In this document: piece by piece, positions 1-8,205 of the stretch
Layout: the number at the start of each line of letters is the position of its first letter
Numbering within the stretch: the first letter of the stretch is position 1
Source of the DNA: an uncultured Bacteroidota bacterium
Lineage (GTDB): Bacteria > Bacteroidota > Bacteroidia > Chitinophagales > Chitinophagaceae
Assembly (NCBI GenBank): GCA_903903635.1
Contig: CAIUZK010000268.1
Span: 1 to 64,000 of the forward strand
DNA length: 64,000 nucleotides
Direction of reading: 5' to 3'
Made by a program: the position numbers and the translations under genes
Notes under the pieces: generated by a model
The model's database searches: none
What the model saw: only the letters and a program-made list of their open reading frames with translations
Told to the model about the DNA's origin: nothing

Positions 1-184
1 AATTAAAATTTCGGCTCCTAAATCATTAGGATGACCGCACATACTGCACTATGCTTTACTTACATAATTACTTTTATAACGAAATAAAAATGGAATAGAA
101 CGAGTAAGATGGTGGCACTTATTTCATCAACGTTCCTTAACAACGCTGTTAAGAGGCTTAAAATAAATTGCGGAAAGCCCCTGT
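1..184. other. Intergenic left edge with repeat remnant and a small hairpin
   Basis: No gene is visible. Bases 48-71 (ctatgctttacttacataatta) match almost exactly a stretch at about 6408-6431, so the right end of a dispersed repeat reaches into the window here. A perfect 7-bp stem, CTTAACA-acgc-TGTTAAG, lies at 136-153, just downstream of the minus-strand methyltransferase gene. It could help end that transcript but has no T-run, so this is only a possibility. Confidence 0.4.
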
Positions 185-934
185 CTACTTACCGGTTTTA
201 ATAATAAGTCCGTGCCCGTTGAGGTTGTATACCTTAAAGCCGTCTGGCAAATGCAGGTTATTTACAAGGCGTGTCACACCTTCGCAGCCCCAAAATCCGA
301 AATCATCAAAAACAACTACTCCGCCAGTCACCATACGGGGCCAAACAAAATCAAAAATATCTTTTGCTGATGCATAAGTATCCACATCTATATGGCAGAA
401 TTTATAGCTCTTATCTGCCATCTTTTCGGCAAAGTCTTCAGGAAATATGCCTTTTAGAATCGTAGTGTTTTTTAAGTTTACTTTATCCAGCAATCCGGTC
501 ACGATCTCCTCGCTGGTGTCGCGATGTTCGCCGCCTTTATAAATGGTATCATTTTCGCCCGCTTTAACCACACCTTCAAAAGTATCGCATAAGTATACTT
601 TCGATTCGCTGTTGATCTCTGATGCTTTAGCAATTACGGTTCCTGTTCCGCCTTTCCATACGCCTACCTCAATAACATCTCCACTAAGGGGGGCTACCTG
701 CCTTGCAAGCTCCCACAATTCATAACAACGGTATTGGTCTATTAGCGTATGCCCGTTGATAGCGGTAAATATTTCCTTAAACCCTTCATCATTTTCCCAC
801 GGAGCATAGGAGGCAAATGGAATGATCTGCTGATGAATGAAATCATTGGTCAACCTCGTAAAATGTGTTGACCTCATTAAATTCAATATGTTTTTGCGTT
901 CAGTATGTAAGATGGTGAGAAAATCATTTTGCAT
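185..934 (-). CDS. TylF/MycF-type class I SAM-dependent methyltransferase
   Basis: Probable O-methyltransferase of the TylF/macrocin family, acting on a sugar or polysaccharide precursor in the cytosol. In the numbering of the chosen start, residues 85-98 form the SAM-binding motif I (GDVIEVGVWKGGTG), followed by the acidic DTFEGV strand; HIDVDTY (about 181-187) and VVVFDDFGFWG (about 208-216) are the conserved acidic blocks that hold the metal ion in this family. The ORF track starts 30 codons earlier, but that extension (rich in N, Y and F) does not look like family sequence and ATG at 934 opens MQNDFLTIL, so I prefer it; the longer form at 1024 cannot be excluded. It points away from the polysaccharide genes at 1165-3791 and shares their upstream gap. 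The sugar substrate cannot be told. Confidence 0.85.
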   Translation of the reverse strand: MQNDFLTILHTERKNILNLMRSTHFTRLTNDFIHQQIIPFASYAPWENDEGFKEIFTAINGHTLIDQYRCYELWELARQVAPLSGDVIEVGVWKGGTGTVIAKASEINSESKVYLCDTFEGVVKAGENDTIYKGGEHRDTSEEIVTGLLDKVNLKNTTILKGIFPEDFAEKMADKSYKFCHIDVDTYASAKDIFDFVWPRMVTGGVVVFDDFGFWGCEGVTRLVNNLHLPDGFKVYNLNGHGLIIKTGK

Positions 935-1164
935 ATTATCAGTTTGGCTTTGATTAAAACAGTTATGGTATATATTATTATAGGTTGCGAAAATACGAAT
1001 TAAATGGTTGAATTTGCTACCCAAGCACCTATTTTAAAAAGTAATTGCTGCAATGTTGTGTTTTTAATGGGCATTCTTTTTGCACAAAAACAGATTTAAA
1101 CGTATTTTTACGCACTTTATTTAGCGACTTATTCTAAATGTTTGCATGAAATAATGATTTTCAG

Positions 1165-1875
1165 ATGAAGATAGCTATAATGCAACCTTATTTTTTTCCA
1201 TACATTGGTTATTTTCAATTGATTAATTCGGTGGATCGTTTTATTTTATTCGATGATGTGCAATACATCCGGCATGGGTGGATAAGCCGAAACAGGATAT
1301 TAAAGCCGGTTGAAGGTCACCAATATATAATGATGTCGCTTGCCGAACATAACAGAGACACACTCATAAGGAATATTAACGCAAAAGAGGGAGATGACTG
1401 GAAGATCAAAATTTTACGTCAGATAGAGCATTACAAAAAAAAGGCTCCCTATTATTCGCAAGTCCGGCAATTGTTGATTGAAAGCTTTAATTCTGCTGAA
1501 TTGAATGTTACGAGGCTCAACGGTCATTTTCTTAAGCAAGTCTTTTGCTATTTAGGCATTGATTTTAAGATAGAAATATCCTCGGAGATGAACTTTGATT
1601 ACTCGAATGTAGCTGATGCAGGGCAATGGGCTTTGCGCATAAGCGAACAGATGGGCGCATCAGAGTACATAAATCCGCCAGGGGGAGTTGCGCTGTTTGA
1701 CAAGTCGAAATTTGACAAGTCGGGTATTCAGCTTGGTTTTATTCAACCACAATTGAAAGAGTATAGCCAGCAGAGAAGTATTTTTGAGTCCGGGTTGTCG
1801 ATAGTGGATATACTGATGTTCAATGCTCCGGAAAAAGTACGGGAAATGCTAAATGATTATGCTATAACGTCATGA
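1165..1875 (+). CDS. WbqC-like family protein
   Basis: A 236-residue protein that opens with the family hallmark MKIAIMQPYFFPYIGYFQL and continues with DRFILFDDVQYIRHGWISRNRI, the pattern of the WbqC-like family. Members sit in O-antigen and capsule loci and in loci that modify glycans or proteins; the biochemical reaction is not established. No signal peptide or membrane segment is visible, so it is probably cytosolic. It overlaps the next gene by 4 bases (stop TGA and start ATG share ATGA), which argues for translational coupling with the aminotransferase-like protein. Length is normal for the family. Confidence 0.9.
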   Translation: MKIAIMQPYFFPYIGYFQLINSVDRFILFDDVQYIRHGWISRNRILKPVEGHQYIMMSLAEHNRDTLIRNINAKEGDDWKIKILRQIEHYKKKAPYYSQVRQLLIESFNSAELNVTRLNGHFLKQVFCYLGIDFKIEISSEMNFDYSNVADAGQWALRISEQMGASEYINPPGGVALFDKSKFDKSGIQLGFIQPQLKEYSQQRSIFESGLSIVDILMFNAPEKVREMLNDYAITS

Positions 1876-2831
1876 AATCAATAGGCGGTTATTTTGAACT
1901 GGAGTTAAAGAAAGGCAGTGGTCATTATCACGACACTCCTTATGCGTTAAAAAGTGGCCGGTCATCACTCCACCTCATACTCAATTTCGTTAAACCTACC
2001 TGTGTATTTATCCCCTATTACACCTGCGATGCTTTATTGGAGCCTTTCCTGGCAGCGAATGTCAGCTACCGTTTTTATGAAATAAATGAAAAGCTGGAGC
2101 CCGATACCCTACCCGAATTGCAGCACGGCGAATACTTTTTATACGTGAATTATCTGGACCTGAAAAGAGATGTAGTTAGCGTTCTTTCTGAAAAATACAG
2201 GGACAGGTTGCTGGTGGATTGTACGCAGGCTTTTTTCATGAAGGGTAACGGCGTATCATGGTTTTTTAATTCAGGCAGGAAATTTTTTGGCTTGCCCGAT
2301 GGGTCTAATCTCTATACACCCGCGGATATGGCGATAGAAATACCCACTGACCGGAATACTGATTTTGAAACTGCGCATTTAATAAAGCGGTTCAACGGAT
2401 ATCCAAATGATGGCTTTAACTGTTTTCAGGAAAATGAAGTGCTGGCAGGTAAAGGAGTGTATGCTATGTCGCGGCTGAGTGAGTATTTGCTGAGTAATAT
2501 TAACTTTGAAGAGGCGGCTGAAAAAAGGCGGCTGAATTATACTTATTTATCAGAACAGTTTGCTGATATAAACCTTATGGATGCAACAATGGATGCAATG
2601 GCGGTACCCATGAGCTTCCCGTTGTTGCTAAACAAGTTTGTGGACAAAACACCATTGTTTGCAAAAAATATTTTCATACCCACCTTCTGGAAAGATACAC
2701 AGAGCCGCACTAAAAATGGATTTGATTTTGAAAAAGACCTGACGGACAGGTTGTGGCCCCTGCCTATGGACCACAGGTATAATATAGAAGACATGGCCCG
2801 TCTCTGCTCATTAGTAAAAAGTATTTTGTAG
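1872..2831 (+). CDS. DegT/DnrJ-like PLP-dependent aminotransferase fold protein
   Basis: A 319-residue protein with a divergent fold-type I aminotransferase pattern. VDCTQAF (about 115-121) matches the DegT E/D-x-x-Q-A block that holds the PLP ring, and SGRKFFGLPDG (about 134-144) places a lysine (K137) where DegT enzymes carry the Schiff-base lysine. It is shorter than usual DegT enzymes (360-400 residues), so it may be a specialised or degenerate member. It starts inside the WbqC gene stop codon and is followed after 3 bases by a GT2 glycosyltransferase, so all three are probably one transcript. Likely role: amino-sugar formation for a surface glycan. The family call is moderate and the substrate is unknown. 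Confidence 0.65.
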   Translation: MKSIGGYFELELKKGSGHYHDTPYALKSGRSSLHLILNFVKPTCVFIPYYTCDALLEPFLAANVSYRFYEINEKLEPDTLPELQHGEYFLYVNYLDLKRDVVSVLSEKYRDRLLVDCTQAFFMKGNGVSWFFNSGRKFFGLPDGSNLYTPADMAIEIPTDRNTDFETAHLIKRFNGYPNDGFNCFQENEVLAGKGVYAMSRLSEYLLSNINFEEAAEKRRLNYTYLSEQFADINLMDATMDAMAVPMSFPLLLNKFVDKTPLFAKNIFIPTFWKDTQSRTKNGFDFEKDLTDRLWPLPMDHRYNIEDMARLCSLVKSIL

Positions 2832-2834
2832 AAC

Positions 2835-3791
2835 ATGGATGATAAAGAAGAAGTAATGGTGAGCGTAATTGTGATTACTTATAATCACGGCCATTTTATT
2901 GGGCAGGCTATTGAGAGCATTGTTACACAGAAAGTAAACTTTAAATTTGAACTGGTAATAGGTGAGGATTGCAGCCCTGATAATACCCGGCAGATCTGCG
3001 AACACTATGCCAGGCAATATCCTGATATTATTAAGTTACTGCCATCAGACAGGAACTACGGCCCAATGGCCAATTTTTTAAGAATACTAGCCGTAAGCAA
3101 TGGTAAATACATCGCCTTATGCGAAGGCGATGATTATTGGTGCGACCCTTTAAAGCTCCGGAAACAGGTTGATTTCCTGGAATCAAATCCTGAATTTACA
3201 ACTTGTTTTACCAGTGTGGGCATAGAAGATGAAATGGGTTGGGAACTGCCTGATGAGCATTATTTTCCAAAGCCACAGAAGGATGTATTTACCATTGACG
3301 ACTTTATTCTCTCAGAGATGAACATTATTCCCACACCTACAGTGCTGTATAAAAATGTGCTGCCTAACCCATTGCCTGATTTTTATATTCAGGCATTGGT
3401 GGGTGATATGGGGCTGCAATTGTTTGCAGCCGACAAGGGGAAGGCAAAATGGCTTAACCAAAAAACGGCAGTATACCGCAACCATGCCGGTGGTGTTACC
3501 AAATCAAAAGAAACTATTGAAACAGCGAATACCAATTTGATGAATTTTTACAGGGAATTTAATGAGTATACCGGGTATAAATACAATGCTGTCTTTAGAA
3601 AACGGTTTCTTATGAATGCCACGATGCACCTCATATTCGGCGCGCGCGATAAAAAAGGGTGGGAGCGCGTGAAGCACTACTTCAGAAGAATGCCTGCTTA
3701 TTTAAAATACTCAGATAAGCTAAAAATAAAGGAATTCCTTTATTACAATTATGTACTTCTGTTTCCATCTTTTATCAAAAAGAAGAAGTAG
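2835..3791 (+). CDS. GT2 family glycosyltransferase
   Basis: A 318-residue inverting glycosyltransferase with a GT-A fold. Seen: the N-terminal nucleotide-binding strand VSVIVITYNHGHFIGQAI (about 9-26), GEDCSPDNT (about 43-51), and the metal-binding acidic motif EGDDYW (about 97-102), followed by DPLKLRKQVDFL, which is typical of GT2 enzymes. No transmembrane segment is evident, so it should work at the inner face of the membrane on nucleotide-sugar donors. It ends the three-gene run starting with the WbqC-like gene. The KKKK C-terminus could favour membrane contact. Donor and acceptor sugars cannot be read from the sequence. Confidence 0.9.
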   Translation: MDDKEEVMVSVIVITYNHGHFIGQAIESIVTQKVNFKFELVIGEDCSPDNTRQICEHYARQYPDIIKLLPSDRNYGPMANFLRILAVSNGKYIALCEGDDYWCDPLKLRKQVDFLESNPEFTTCFTSVGIEDEMGWELPDEHYFPKPQKDVFTIDDFILSEMNIIPTPTVLYKNVLPNPLPDFYIQALVGDMGLQLFAADKGKAKWLNQKTAVYRNHAGGVTKSKETIETANTNLMNFYREFNEYTGYKYNAVFRKRFLMNATMHLIFGARDKKGWERVKHYFRRMPAYLKYSDKLKIKEFLYYNYVLLFPSFIKKKK

Positions 3792-3908
3792 CATTTTGCC
3801 CATTTCTGCATAGCGCCTACCCATGCATCATTTACATTCTGTTAAGGGCTAACAAGTGTATTATTAATGTTTATCCCTGACCTAAAAAAACACTGCCAAT
3901 TGATTGTG

Positions 3909-4481
3909 TTATTCATCCACTTTACTAACTCTGCCATCCTCTAATTTATAGTGCCATCCGCTCTCCGGACAGGTTGCCATATGGTCTTTAAAGGCTAGTT
4001 TATGCCCATGAACACTCATCCAGCCGGTTTGTCTTGCCGGGTTGCCCATCATTAAGGCATAAGGAGGAATGCTCTTTGTAATTACAGATCCGGCTCCAAT
4101 AAAGGCATACTCCCCTATATTATTACCGCAAACAATTGTCGCATTAGCTCCAATAGTCGCCCCTTTTCCAACATGGGTTTTTTTATATTCTGATTTTCGG
4201 TTAAATGCACTTCTTGGATTGATCACGTTGGTAAATACACAAGATGGGCCAAGAAAAACATCATCATCACATGTTACTCCTGTATATACAGAAACATTAT
4301 TTTGAATCCTGACATTTTTACCTAGTACAACTTCCGGCAGTACTACACAATTTTGCCCGATGTTACAATCATCTCCAATTTTACATCCAGGCATAATATG
4401 AGAAAAATGCCAAATCTTAACGCCCTGGCCTATTTCACAACCATCATCAATAATAGCAGTAGGGTGAGCATAATAATTCAT
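3909..4481 (-). CDS. Hexapeptide-repeat N-acetyltransferase, WbpD/WlbB-like
   Basis: A 190-residue left-handed beta-helix acetyltransferase: IGxGxxIWxFxHI near the start, then successive hexapeptides (CKIGDDCNIGQNCVV, VVLGKNVRIQNNVSV, ATIGANATIVCGNNIGEYAFIGAGSVITK) and the C-terminal GNPARQTGWMS. Length and motifs fit UDP-2-acetamido-3-amino-2,3-dideoxy-glucuronate N-acetyltransferases of the WbpD/WlbB group, which use acetyl-CoA in the making of diacetamido-uronic acid for O-antigens. The neighbour upstream in the same direction is a Gfo/Idh/MocA dehydrogenase like WbpB, the enzyme two steps earlier in that pathway; the WbpE aminotransferase step is not obvious unless the DegT-like protein nearby supplies it. 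The exact substrate is inferred. Confidence 0.8.
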   Translation of the reverse strand: MNYYAHPTAIIDDGCEIGQGVKIWHFSHIMPGCKIGDDCNIGQNCVVLPEVVLGKNVRIQNNVSVYTGVTCDDDVFLGPSCVFTNVINPRSAFNRKSEYKKTHVGKGATIGANATIVCGNNIGEYAFIGAGSVITKSIPPYALMMGNPARQTGWMSVHGHKLAFKDHMATCPESGWHYKLEDGRVSKVDE

Positions 4482-4552
4482 AAATTACTTTTTTATATGC
4501 GTGATAAATTGGTGAAAATTTAAATTTTATACGGGACAAAAATCCAATAGTT

Positions 4553-5569
4553 TTATCCTTGCACTGCGCCATCATACATCTGCTCAATAATTCTCAGAAT
4601 TTCTCTGCCCTCTTCTGCACTTGTCATTATCGGATGGTTTTTATTAAGTACATCCAATACATTTTGTATCACTTTGTCATGATTACTCATTGAGCCCTGG
4701 TAGACTCCACCATAATCATTTGCTTTTGAGGTAATATTTATTTCCGGTAGCGTAATGTCACTAATATTCTGATATTCAATTGTATTTAAGTACTGTCCGC
4801 CAATTTTTACTGTACCCTTCTCACCAAATAGGGTAATGGAGCCTTCCATATTCTTTTTGTAAGAATTGGTGGTAAAGCAAAAATTAATAATAGCGCCATT
4901 TGCCGCCTTCAAAACAAATGATCCGGTATCCTCCACTTCAGTATTTTGCTGATGGGCAAAGTTATTTACAATACCATAAGCGCTGGTTATTGGCCCATTC
5001 AGGTAAAACATAATATCAACGAAATGACTAAATTGAGTATACAGACATCCACCATCCTTTGCTTTCTTTCCTCTCCAGTCACTTTCTGCATAGTACGCTG
5101 CTCCACGATTCCAGAAACAGTTGATCTGAAGCATGTATATTTGCCCCAGATCATTGTTTTGAACTAATTTCTTTACTGCCTGAACCGGCGGATTATATCG
5201 GTTTTGCTTTACGGCAAAAATTGTTTTACCTGTCTTTTCCGCCGCTGCTATCATATTGGTACATTCCTGAACACTCATAGCCATTGGCTTCTCAACCACA
5301 GTATGAAAGCCTGCTTCCAACCCTTCTATTGTATGCTTTTCATGCATATAGTTTGGGGTACATACACATAACACATCAGCCTTAACATTGCTGAGCATCT
5401 CTGGCAGTGAATGGTAAAATTCAACTCCTGATGCTACTTTACTCTGTACGGCACTATTGATATCACAAACAGCTACTAATTCAGCATGCTCATTTTCAAT
5501 TATATGACCTGCATGACGACGCCCAATATTACCAAAGCCAACTATACAAAACCGTATCTTATTATACAT
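4553..5569 (-). CDS. Gfo/Idh/MocA family oxidoreductase, possibly WbpB-like
   Basis: A 338-residue NAD(P)-dependent sugar dehydrogenase. The Rossmann motif is GFGNIGRRHAGHI (about 11-23), followed by the family signature VVEKPMAMS (about 91-99) with its conserved Lys, and the second-domain motif GGCLYTQFSHFVD, whose His is the usual catalytic residue. Members oxidise sugars or sugar nucleotides; next to a WbpD-like acetyltransferase the best guess is UDP-N-acetylglucosaminuronate 3-dehydrogenase activity (WbpB/WlbA type). It lies 71 bp upstream of the acetyltransferase in the same direction, so the two are probably co-transcribed. The family is certain; the pathway is inference from the neighbour. 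Confidence 0.82.
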   Translation of the reverse strand: MYNKIRFCIVGFGNIGRRHAGHIIENEHAELVAVCDINSAVQSKVASGVEFYHSLPEMLSNVKADVLCVCTPNYMHEKHTIEGLEAGFHTVVEKPMAMSVQECTNMIAAAEKTGKTIFAVKQNRYNPPVQAVKKLVQNNDLGQIYMLQINCFWNRGAAYYAESDWRGKKAKDGGCLYTQFSHFVDIMFYLNGPITSAYGIVNNFAHQQNTEVEDTGSFVLKAANGAIINFCFTTNSYKKNMEGSITLFGEKGTVKIGGQYLNTIEYQNISDITLPEINITSKANDYGGVYQGSMSNHDKVIQNVLDVLNKNHPIMTSAEEGREILRIIEQMYDGAVQG

Positions 5570-5867
5570 TAAATTAAATTTTAATCCTAAACAGCAATTA
5601 AAGGCAGTTATTTAGCCTGCAAAAGTAAACAAATTCAGACATTCAACAGGTATAAAGAGGTGCAATAATAATTCAATTGCTTAAATTTACTACAACTATA
5701 TCAGATAATACAAACAAGGGCTATTTCGGCTAAGGCATTGTTAAGAAATATCTAATACATTCTAACCTGTTCTTTTCCATTTTCTCTGCATTGCCTCCCG
5801 AAAGCTTTCGGATTAAATAGGCTTGCTATTCGCGGCTCTGGACATTGCAACTTTCATTGGGGGGAGA

Positions 5868-5966
5868 ATTGCACACTGTGCAAAATATATTTTCTTGCGC
5901 AGTTTTTTATTGATAATCAAGCGTTTAGGTTAGAATAATTGCGCATTTTGGGGTGAAGTGTGCAAT
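5868..5966. repeat. 99-bp MITE-like element with 10-bp terminal inverted repeats, copy 1
   Basis: Bounded by ATTGCACACT on the left and its exact complement AGTGTGCAAT on the right. The interior carries a second pair of inverted TTGCGCA words and the core TTATTGATAATCAAGCGTTTAG. A second copy of the same 99-bp length lies at 56502-56600, about 88 percent identical by eye. In both copies a further GTGTGCAAT follows 3-4 bases beyond the right end. No ORF inside, so it would have to be moved by an enzyme encoded elsewhere. Confidence 0.8.
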
Positions 5967-6004
5967 TCGGTGTGCAATTCGGGGGTAATGGTTAATGTGA
6001 GATT

Positions 6005-6078
6005 TTAACCACAATGAGCACAAAGGAGGGCGCTAAGTGCACAGGGGTGGAAGGTTAAAGATATAGGGCACAAAGATG
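6005..6078. repeat. Dispersed repeat block A (ttaaccacaatgagcacaaagg), copy 1
   Basis: The stretch taaccacaatgagcacaaag followed by gagggcgctaagtgcacagg recurs at 8206-8275 with a few changes, and a more decayed form is at about 56420-56462. It is an intergenic repeat of unknown role. Confidence 0.6.
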
Positions 6079-6171
6079 CTTGCATTTGATTCTTTCCGGT
6101 GTATACTGTTTGTTTTGGCATAGTATTATAGGATTTAAGTGATATGTGATTGGCTGGTATCACAAAGCTAT

Positions 6172-6315
6172 TATGGAGCCCTGAATTGAGCAAATTGAAA
6201 ATCTATGATAGTACGCTATTCGGTCTATGACAGACCGCTGGCGATCTGTCATAGAAAATAGTTTGTGGGACTGGCGCGGGTTTGGGGGGATTTTGGGGTG
6301 TTTTTGGGAGAGGCT
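6172..6315. repeat. Dispersed repeat block B with palindrome, copy 1
   Basis: About 140 bp matching 8283-8415. It contains a perfect 10-bp inverted repeat, CTATGACAGA (6225-6234) and TCTGTCATAG (6245-6254), separated by 10 bases, then a G-rich tail (gcgggtttggggggatttt). In the second copy the inner hairpin is kept while the outer arms have drifted. No coding capacity. Confidence 0.65.
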
Positions 6316-6348
6316 CATATATTACAAATCAACATTTGTGGTTATGAT

Positions 6349-6431
6349 GTGCTGTGCGAGTTACGCCTGAGTCTTTGCTGGTGCAAAGGGCCGTGCACCG
6401 AAAGACTGCTATGCTTTTCTTACATAATTAC
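6349..6431. repeat. Stem-loop intergenic repeat, copy A
   Basis: It opens with gcgagttacgcctgagtc, shared with copies at 7217-7290 and 8456-8523. The stem here is AGTCTTT/AAAGACT with a nested GGTGC/GCACC hairpin. The right end (ctatgcttttcttacataatta) matches the left edge of the window. The stem letters differ between copies while the pairing is kept, as in a structured RNA or a palindromic element. Confidence 0.6.
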
Positions 6432-6483
6432 TTGGCCGTTACAAAAAAGCACTTTGCCATTTCATTCAGATAAATTAAAACTG

Positions 6484-6491
6484 TATTTTTG
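6484..6491 (+). promoter_or_regulatory. Probable -7 promoter box of the antitoxin gene
   Basis: TATTTTTG fits the Bacteroidota -7 consensus TAnnTTTG and ends 14 bases before the antitoxin ATG, implying a very short leader. A TTTG word is at 6453-6456, but the 27-base spacing is longer than usual. Confidence 0.5.
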
Positions 6492-6505
6492 TATAAAAGT
6501 GAATT

Positions 6506-6817
6506 ATGGCTGTTATATTCATTGAAAGCGATAATACAAAAAGTATTAAATTATTGACTGTGCTCGCAGTTCAGTTAGGTGTTAGTGTAAATAAATTGTC
6601 GAAACCTCAAGCCGAAAATTTACATCTAAACTTAGCAGCAAAAAATTATAATAGGAGTACTGAAACAAGATTAGTTTTAGAAAAAGTGACTTCTGCAAAT
6701 GAAAATGCTGAAAATACGTTCCTGAAGCTGCGCAAAAGGATCAAAACTAAAATGACTAACGAACAAATTGATAAGCAGATTAAATCATTACGTCAGGAAT
6801 GGCAAAGGGATAATTAA
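6506..6817 (+). CDS. Small putative antitoxin paired with a PIN-domain toxin remnant
   Basis: A 103-residue protein, not recognised by family. The N-terminus MAVIFIESDNTKSIKLLTVLAVQLGVSV looks like the small DNA-binding or strand-helix antitoxins found before PIN genes in Bacteroidota, and the Lys/Arg/Gln-rich C-terminus ends as EWQRDN. It is called an antitoxin mainly from position: the PIN toxin reading frame begins inside its last codons (ATG at 6799, 19-bp overlap), the usual VapBC arrangement. A TAnnTTTG box sits directly upstream. Because the toxin is broken, this gene may be under no toxin-linked selection; it could itself be drifting. Confidence 0.55.
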   Translation: MAVIFIESDNTKSIKLLTVLAVQLGVSVNKLSKPQAENLHLNLAAKNYNRSTETRLVLEKVTSANENAENTFLKLRKRIKTKMTNEQIDKQIKSLRQEWQRDN

Positions 6818-7197
6818 CTGATACCTGTGCAGTGGTAAAGTATTTAAATGAAACTTATCCCCAGCCTGGGATTGCTTATCTTGATAAAGCGCTTTCTACT
6901 AAATGTGTTATATCCTTTATTACAGAAATCGGACTACAGGTATGGCAACCTTCCGGCAGCAGGGATGCCCAAGTCTACCGGGATTTTATTACAAGTGCAG
7001 TAATTTTAGGAATAGATGAAAAAACCATTAAGGAGACAATCAGAATACGCAAAAAGCATAAATTAAAGATACCAGATGCGATAATCGCTGCAACAGCTAT
7101 TATGAATGAATTAATATTAATTTCTGATAATGAGAAAGATTTTAATAAGATTCATGGATTAGACTTTGCTAATCCATCTTCCATGCTTCGCCTATAA
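6799..7197 (+). pseudogene. vapC-type PIN-domain toxin gene with an early stop and damaged DTN motif
   Basis: The natural start is ATG at 6799 inside the antitoxin gene, reading M-A-K-G-stop-L-T-D-T-C-A-V-V-K-Y-L-N-E-T. This matches the family opening (M-x-x-x-Y-L-I-D-T-N-x-V-I-x-Y-L), with codon 5 (TAA at 6811-6813) in place of Tyr and the catalytic-site motif IDTN changed to TDTC. The rest is a normal PIN domain: SFITEIGLQVW with its Glu, KIPDAIIAATA and ISDNEKDF with their Asp residues. The ORF-track version begins at GTG 6832, after the first catalytic Asp, so even if reinitiated it would lack an essential nuclease residue. PIN toxins of this group cleave RNA; this copy should be inactive. 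Total length from 6799, 132 codons plus stop, is normal for VapC. Confidence 0.8.
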
Positions 7198-7676
7198 ATT
7201 AGGCACTATATTTTCCTTGACCTGCGTGGGTTGCGCCCGAGTAGTTCTCGCAACAGCACAGGGCTATACTCTGCGAGACACGACCGCGACAAAAAATTGC
7301 TTATGCCTCGTGTTGTTGGCTAGCAGCACTGTTGATTAGGTTTAAGATAGCCAGCCTTATAGTACACCTTCGCAAATCAAAGGATTTTCCACCTCATGGG
7401 CGTAGCAAATACCGTTATTTAACAGTATAAATACCGTTGATTACACCTGATTAATAAGGAATTATAATCCAAGATTTGCATTCATGTTTTGCAAGTAAGG
7501 GTTAACAAAATACAGGTTGCATTCTATAAGCTATCCTCCATATTAACCTCGCTGTTAAAAGACTGTGGAACCCGGAAACCACAATAAAAACGGCCTGGCT
7601 GCGCAGGAATAAAGCAGGGGCGTAATCTGAAAAGCCATCAAGAGAGTAGGAGTTTAATCTTGAAAATTTAAACAAT
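7198..7676. other. Intergenic region with one stem-loop repeat
   Basis: About 480 bases with no credible gene. It contains copy B of the stem-loop repeat (7217-7290) and otherwise AT-rich unique sequence, including a weak TTAAC/GTTAA hairpin near 7543-7558. A promoter for the downstream orphan gene is not recognisable. Confidence 0.6.
7217..7290. repeat. Stem-loop intergenic repeat, copy B
   Basis: Flank ggttgcgcccgagt, perfect stem TCTCGCA/TGCGAGA around the loop core acagcacagggctatact, then cgaccgcgac. It lies just after the broken vapC gene, so the toxin-antitoxin remnant is bracketed by this copy and copy A. Confidence 0.65.
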
Positions 7677-8048
7677 ATGCCAACTCAACTTAATCTCAAC
7701 AACACGACAAACAAGGTAATGGTAACAGTAATGGCCGGCGCGAATTTGATTTCCATTTACCTTAACCCGGACGGGAGTCCCGGCGGCATGGTAAAGGTTT
7801 ATGAATGCCACCAGTCGCAAATGGGTGTTTCGTATAATGCCGCTATCGACATGACTAATTTTCTGCTCACTTTCAAACTCATTAATCCAAAAGTGCAATC
7901 GATAGATATGGTAGTATGCATATCCAACTTTGCGGCGGGCGGACCATATAATTATTCCATCAGCGGGTCATTAAAAACGCACAGTGAAGTAGGAGACCTC
8001 CCCTCCTGGTCGAGCAAAATGGATTCTTACCAGATCAAGATATATTAA
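7677..8048 (+). CDS. Hypothetical protein, isolated between repeat regions
   Basis: A 123-residue protein I do not recognise. It has no signal peptide, no membrane segment and a beta-rich look with alternating hydrophobic residues (KVMVTVMAGANLISIYL, NFLLTFKLINPKVQSIDMVVCISNF). It opens MPTQLNLNN and ends in YQIKIY. A clear intrinsic terminator follows 36 bases after its stop, so it is probably a single-gene unit, which supports it being real. Its place between two repeat-laden gaps and beside a decayed toxin-antitoxin pair suggests accessory DNA. No function can be proposed. Confidence 0.65.
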   Translation: MPTQLNLNNTTNKVMVTVMAGANLISIYLNPDGSPGGMVKVYECHQSQMGVSYNAAIDMTNFLLTFKLINPKVQSIDMVVCISNFAAGGPYNYSISGSLKTHSEVGDLPSWSSKMDSYQIKIY

Positions 8049-8084
8049 TAACCAGATCAGCATTGCTGCTGCAGGATAGGTATG

Positions 8085-8130
8085 CCAAATCCCTTATGAT
8101 GAACATCTTAAGGGATTTGGTGTTTTTTAA
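8085..8130 (+). terminator. Intrinsic terminator after the orphan gene
   Basis: Perfect 12-bp stem CCAAATCCCTTA/TAAGGGATTTGG with a 12-base loop, followed by tgtttttt. Confidence 0.85.
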
Positions 8131-8205
8131 ATGTGGTAATGCGGTTTTAATGAGGTAATGTGGGGGGGGTAATGTGGTAATGTGATTTTATGGCGGTAAT
8201 GTGGT

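Larger units (their letters stand above)
5570..6483. other. Repeat-rich intergenic region without genes
   Basis: About 900 bases with no credible coding sequence (the 6265-6525 ORF is low-complexity and overlaps repeats). It holds a 99-bp terminal-inverted-repeat element, two blocks of a longer dispersed repeat shared with 8.2-8.4 kb, and one stem-loop repeat just before the antitoxin gene; each is listed separately. Confidence 0.7.

Noticed and set aside
6275-6303. G-quadruplex in the repeat B tail
   Set aside because: Only three separated G-runs of three or more with suitable loops; not enough for a confident call.
6265-6525. 86-residue plus-strand ORF overlapping the antitoxin start
   Set aside because: It lies within dispersed repeats and overlaps the antitoxin start; composition (many Cys, Leu, Trp) looks like translated non-coding DNA.
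8132-8205. ggtaatgtgg run as a possible tandem-repeat regulatory array
   Set aside because: Units are too degenerate and irregularly spaced; treated as low-complexity decay of intergenic DNA.
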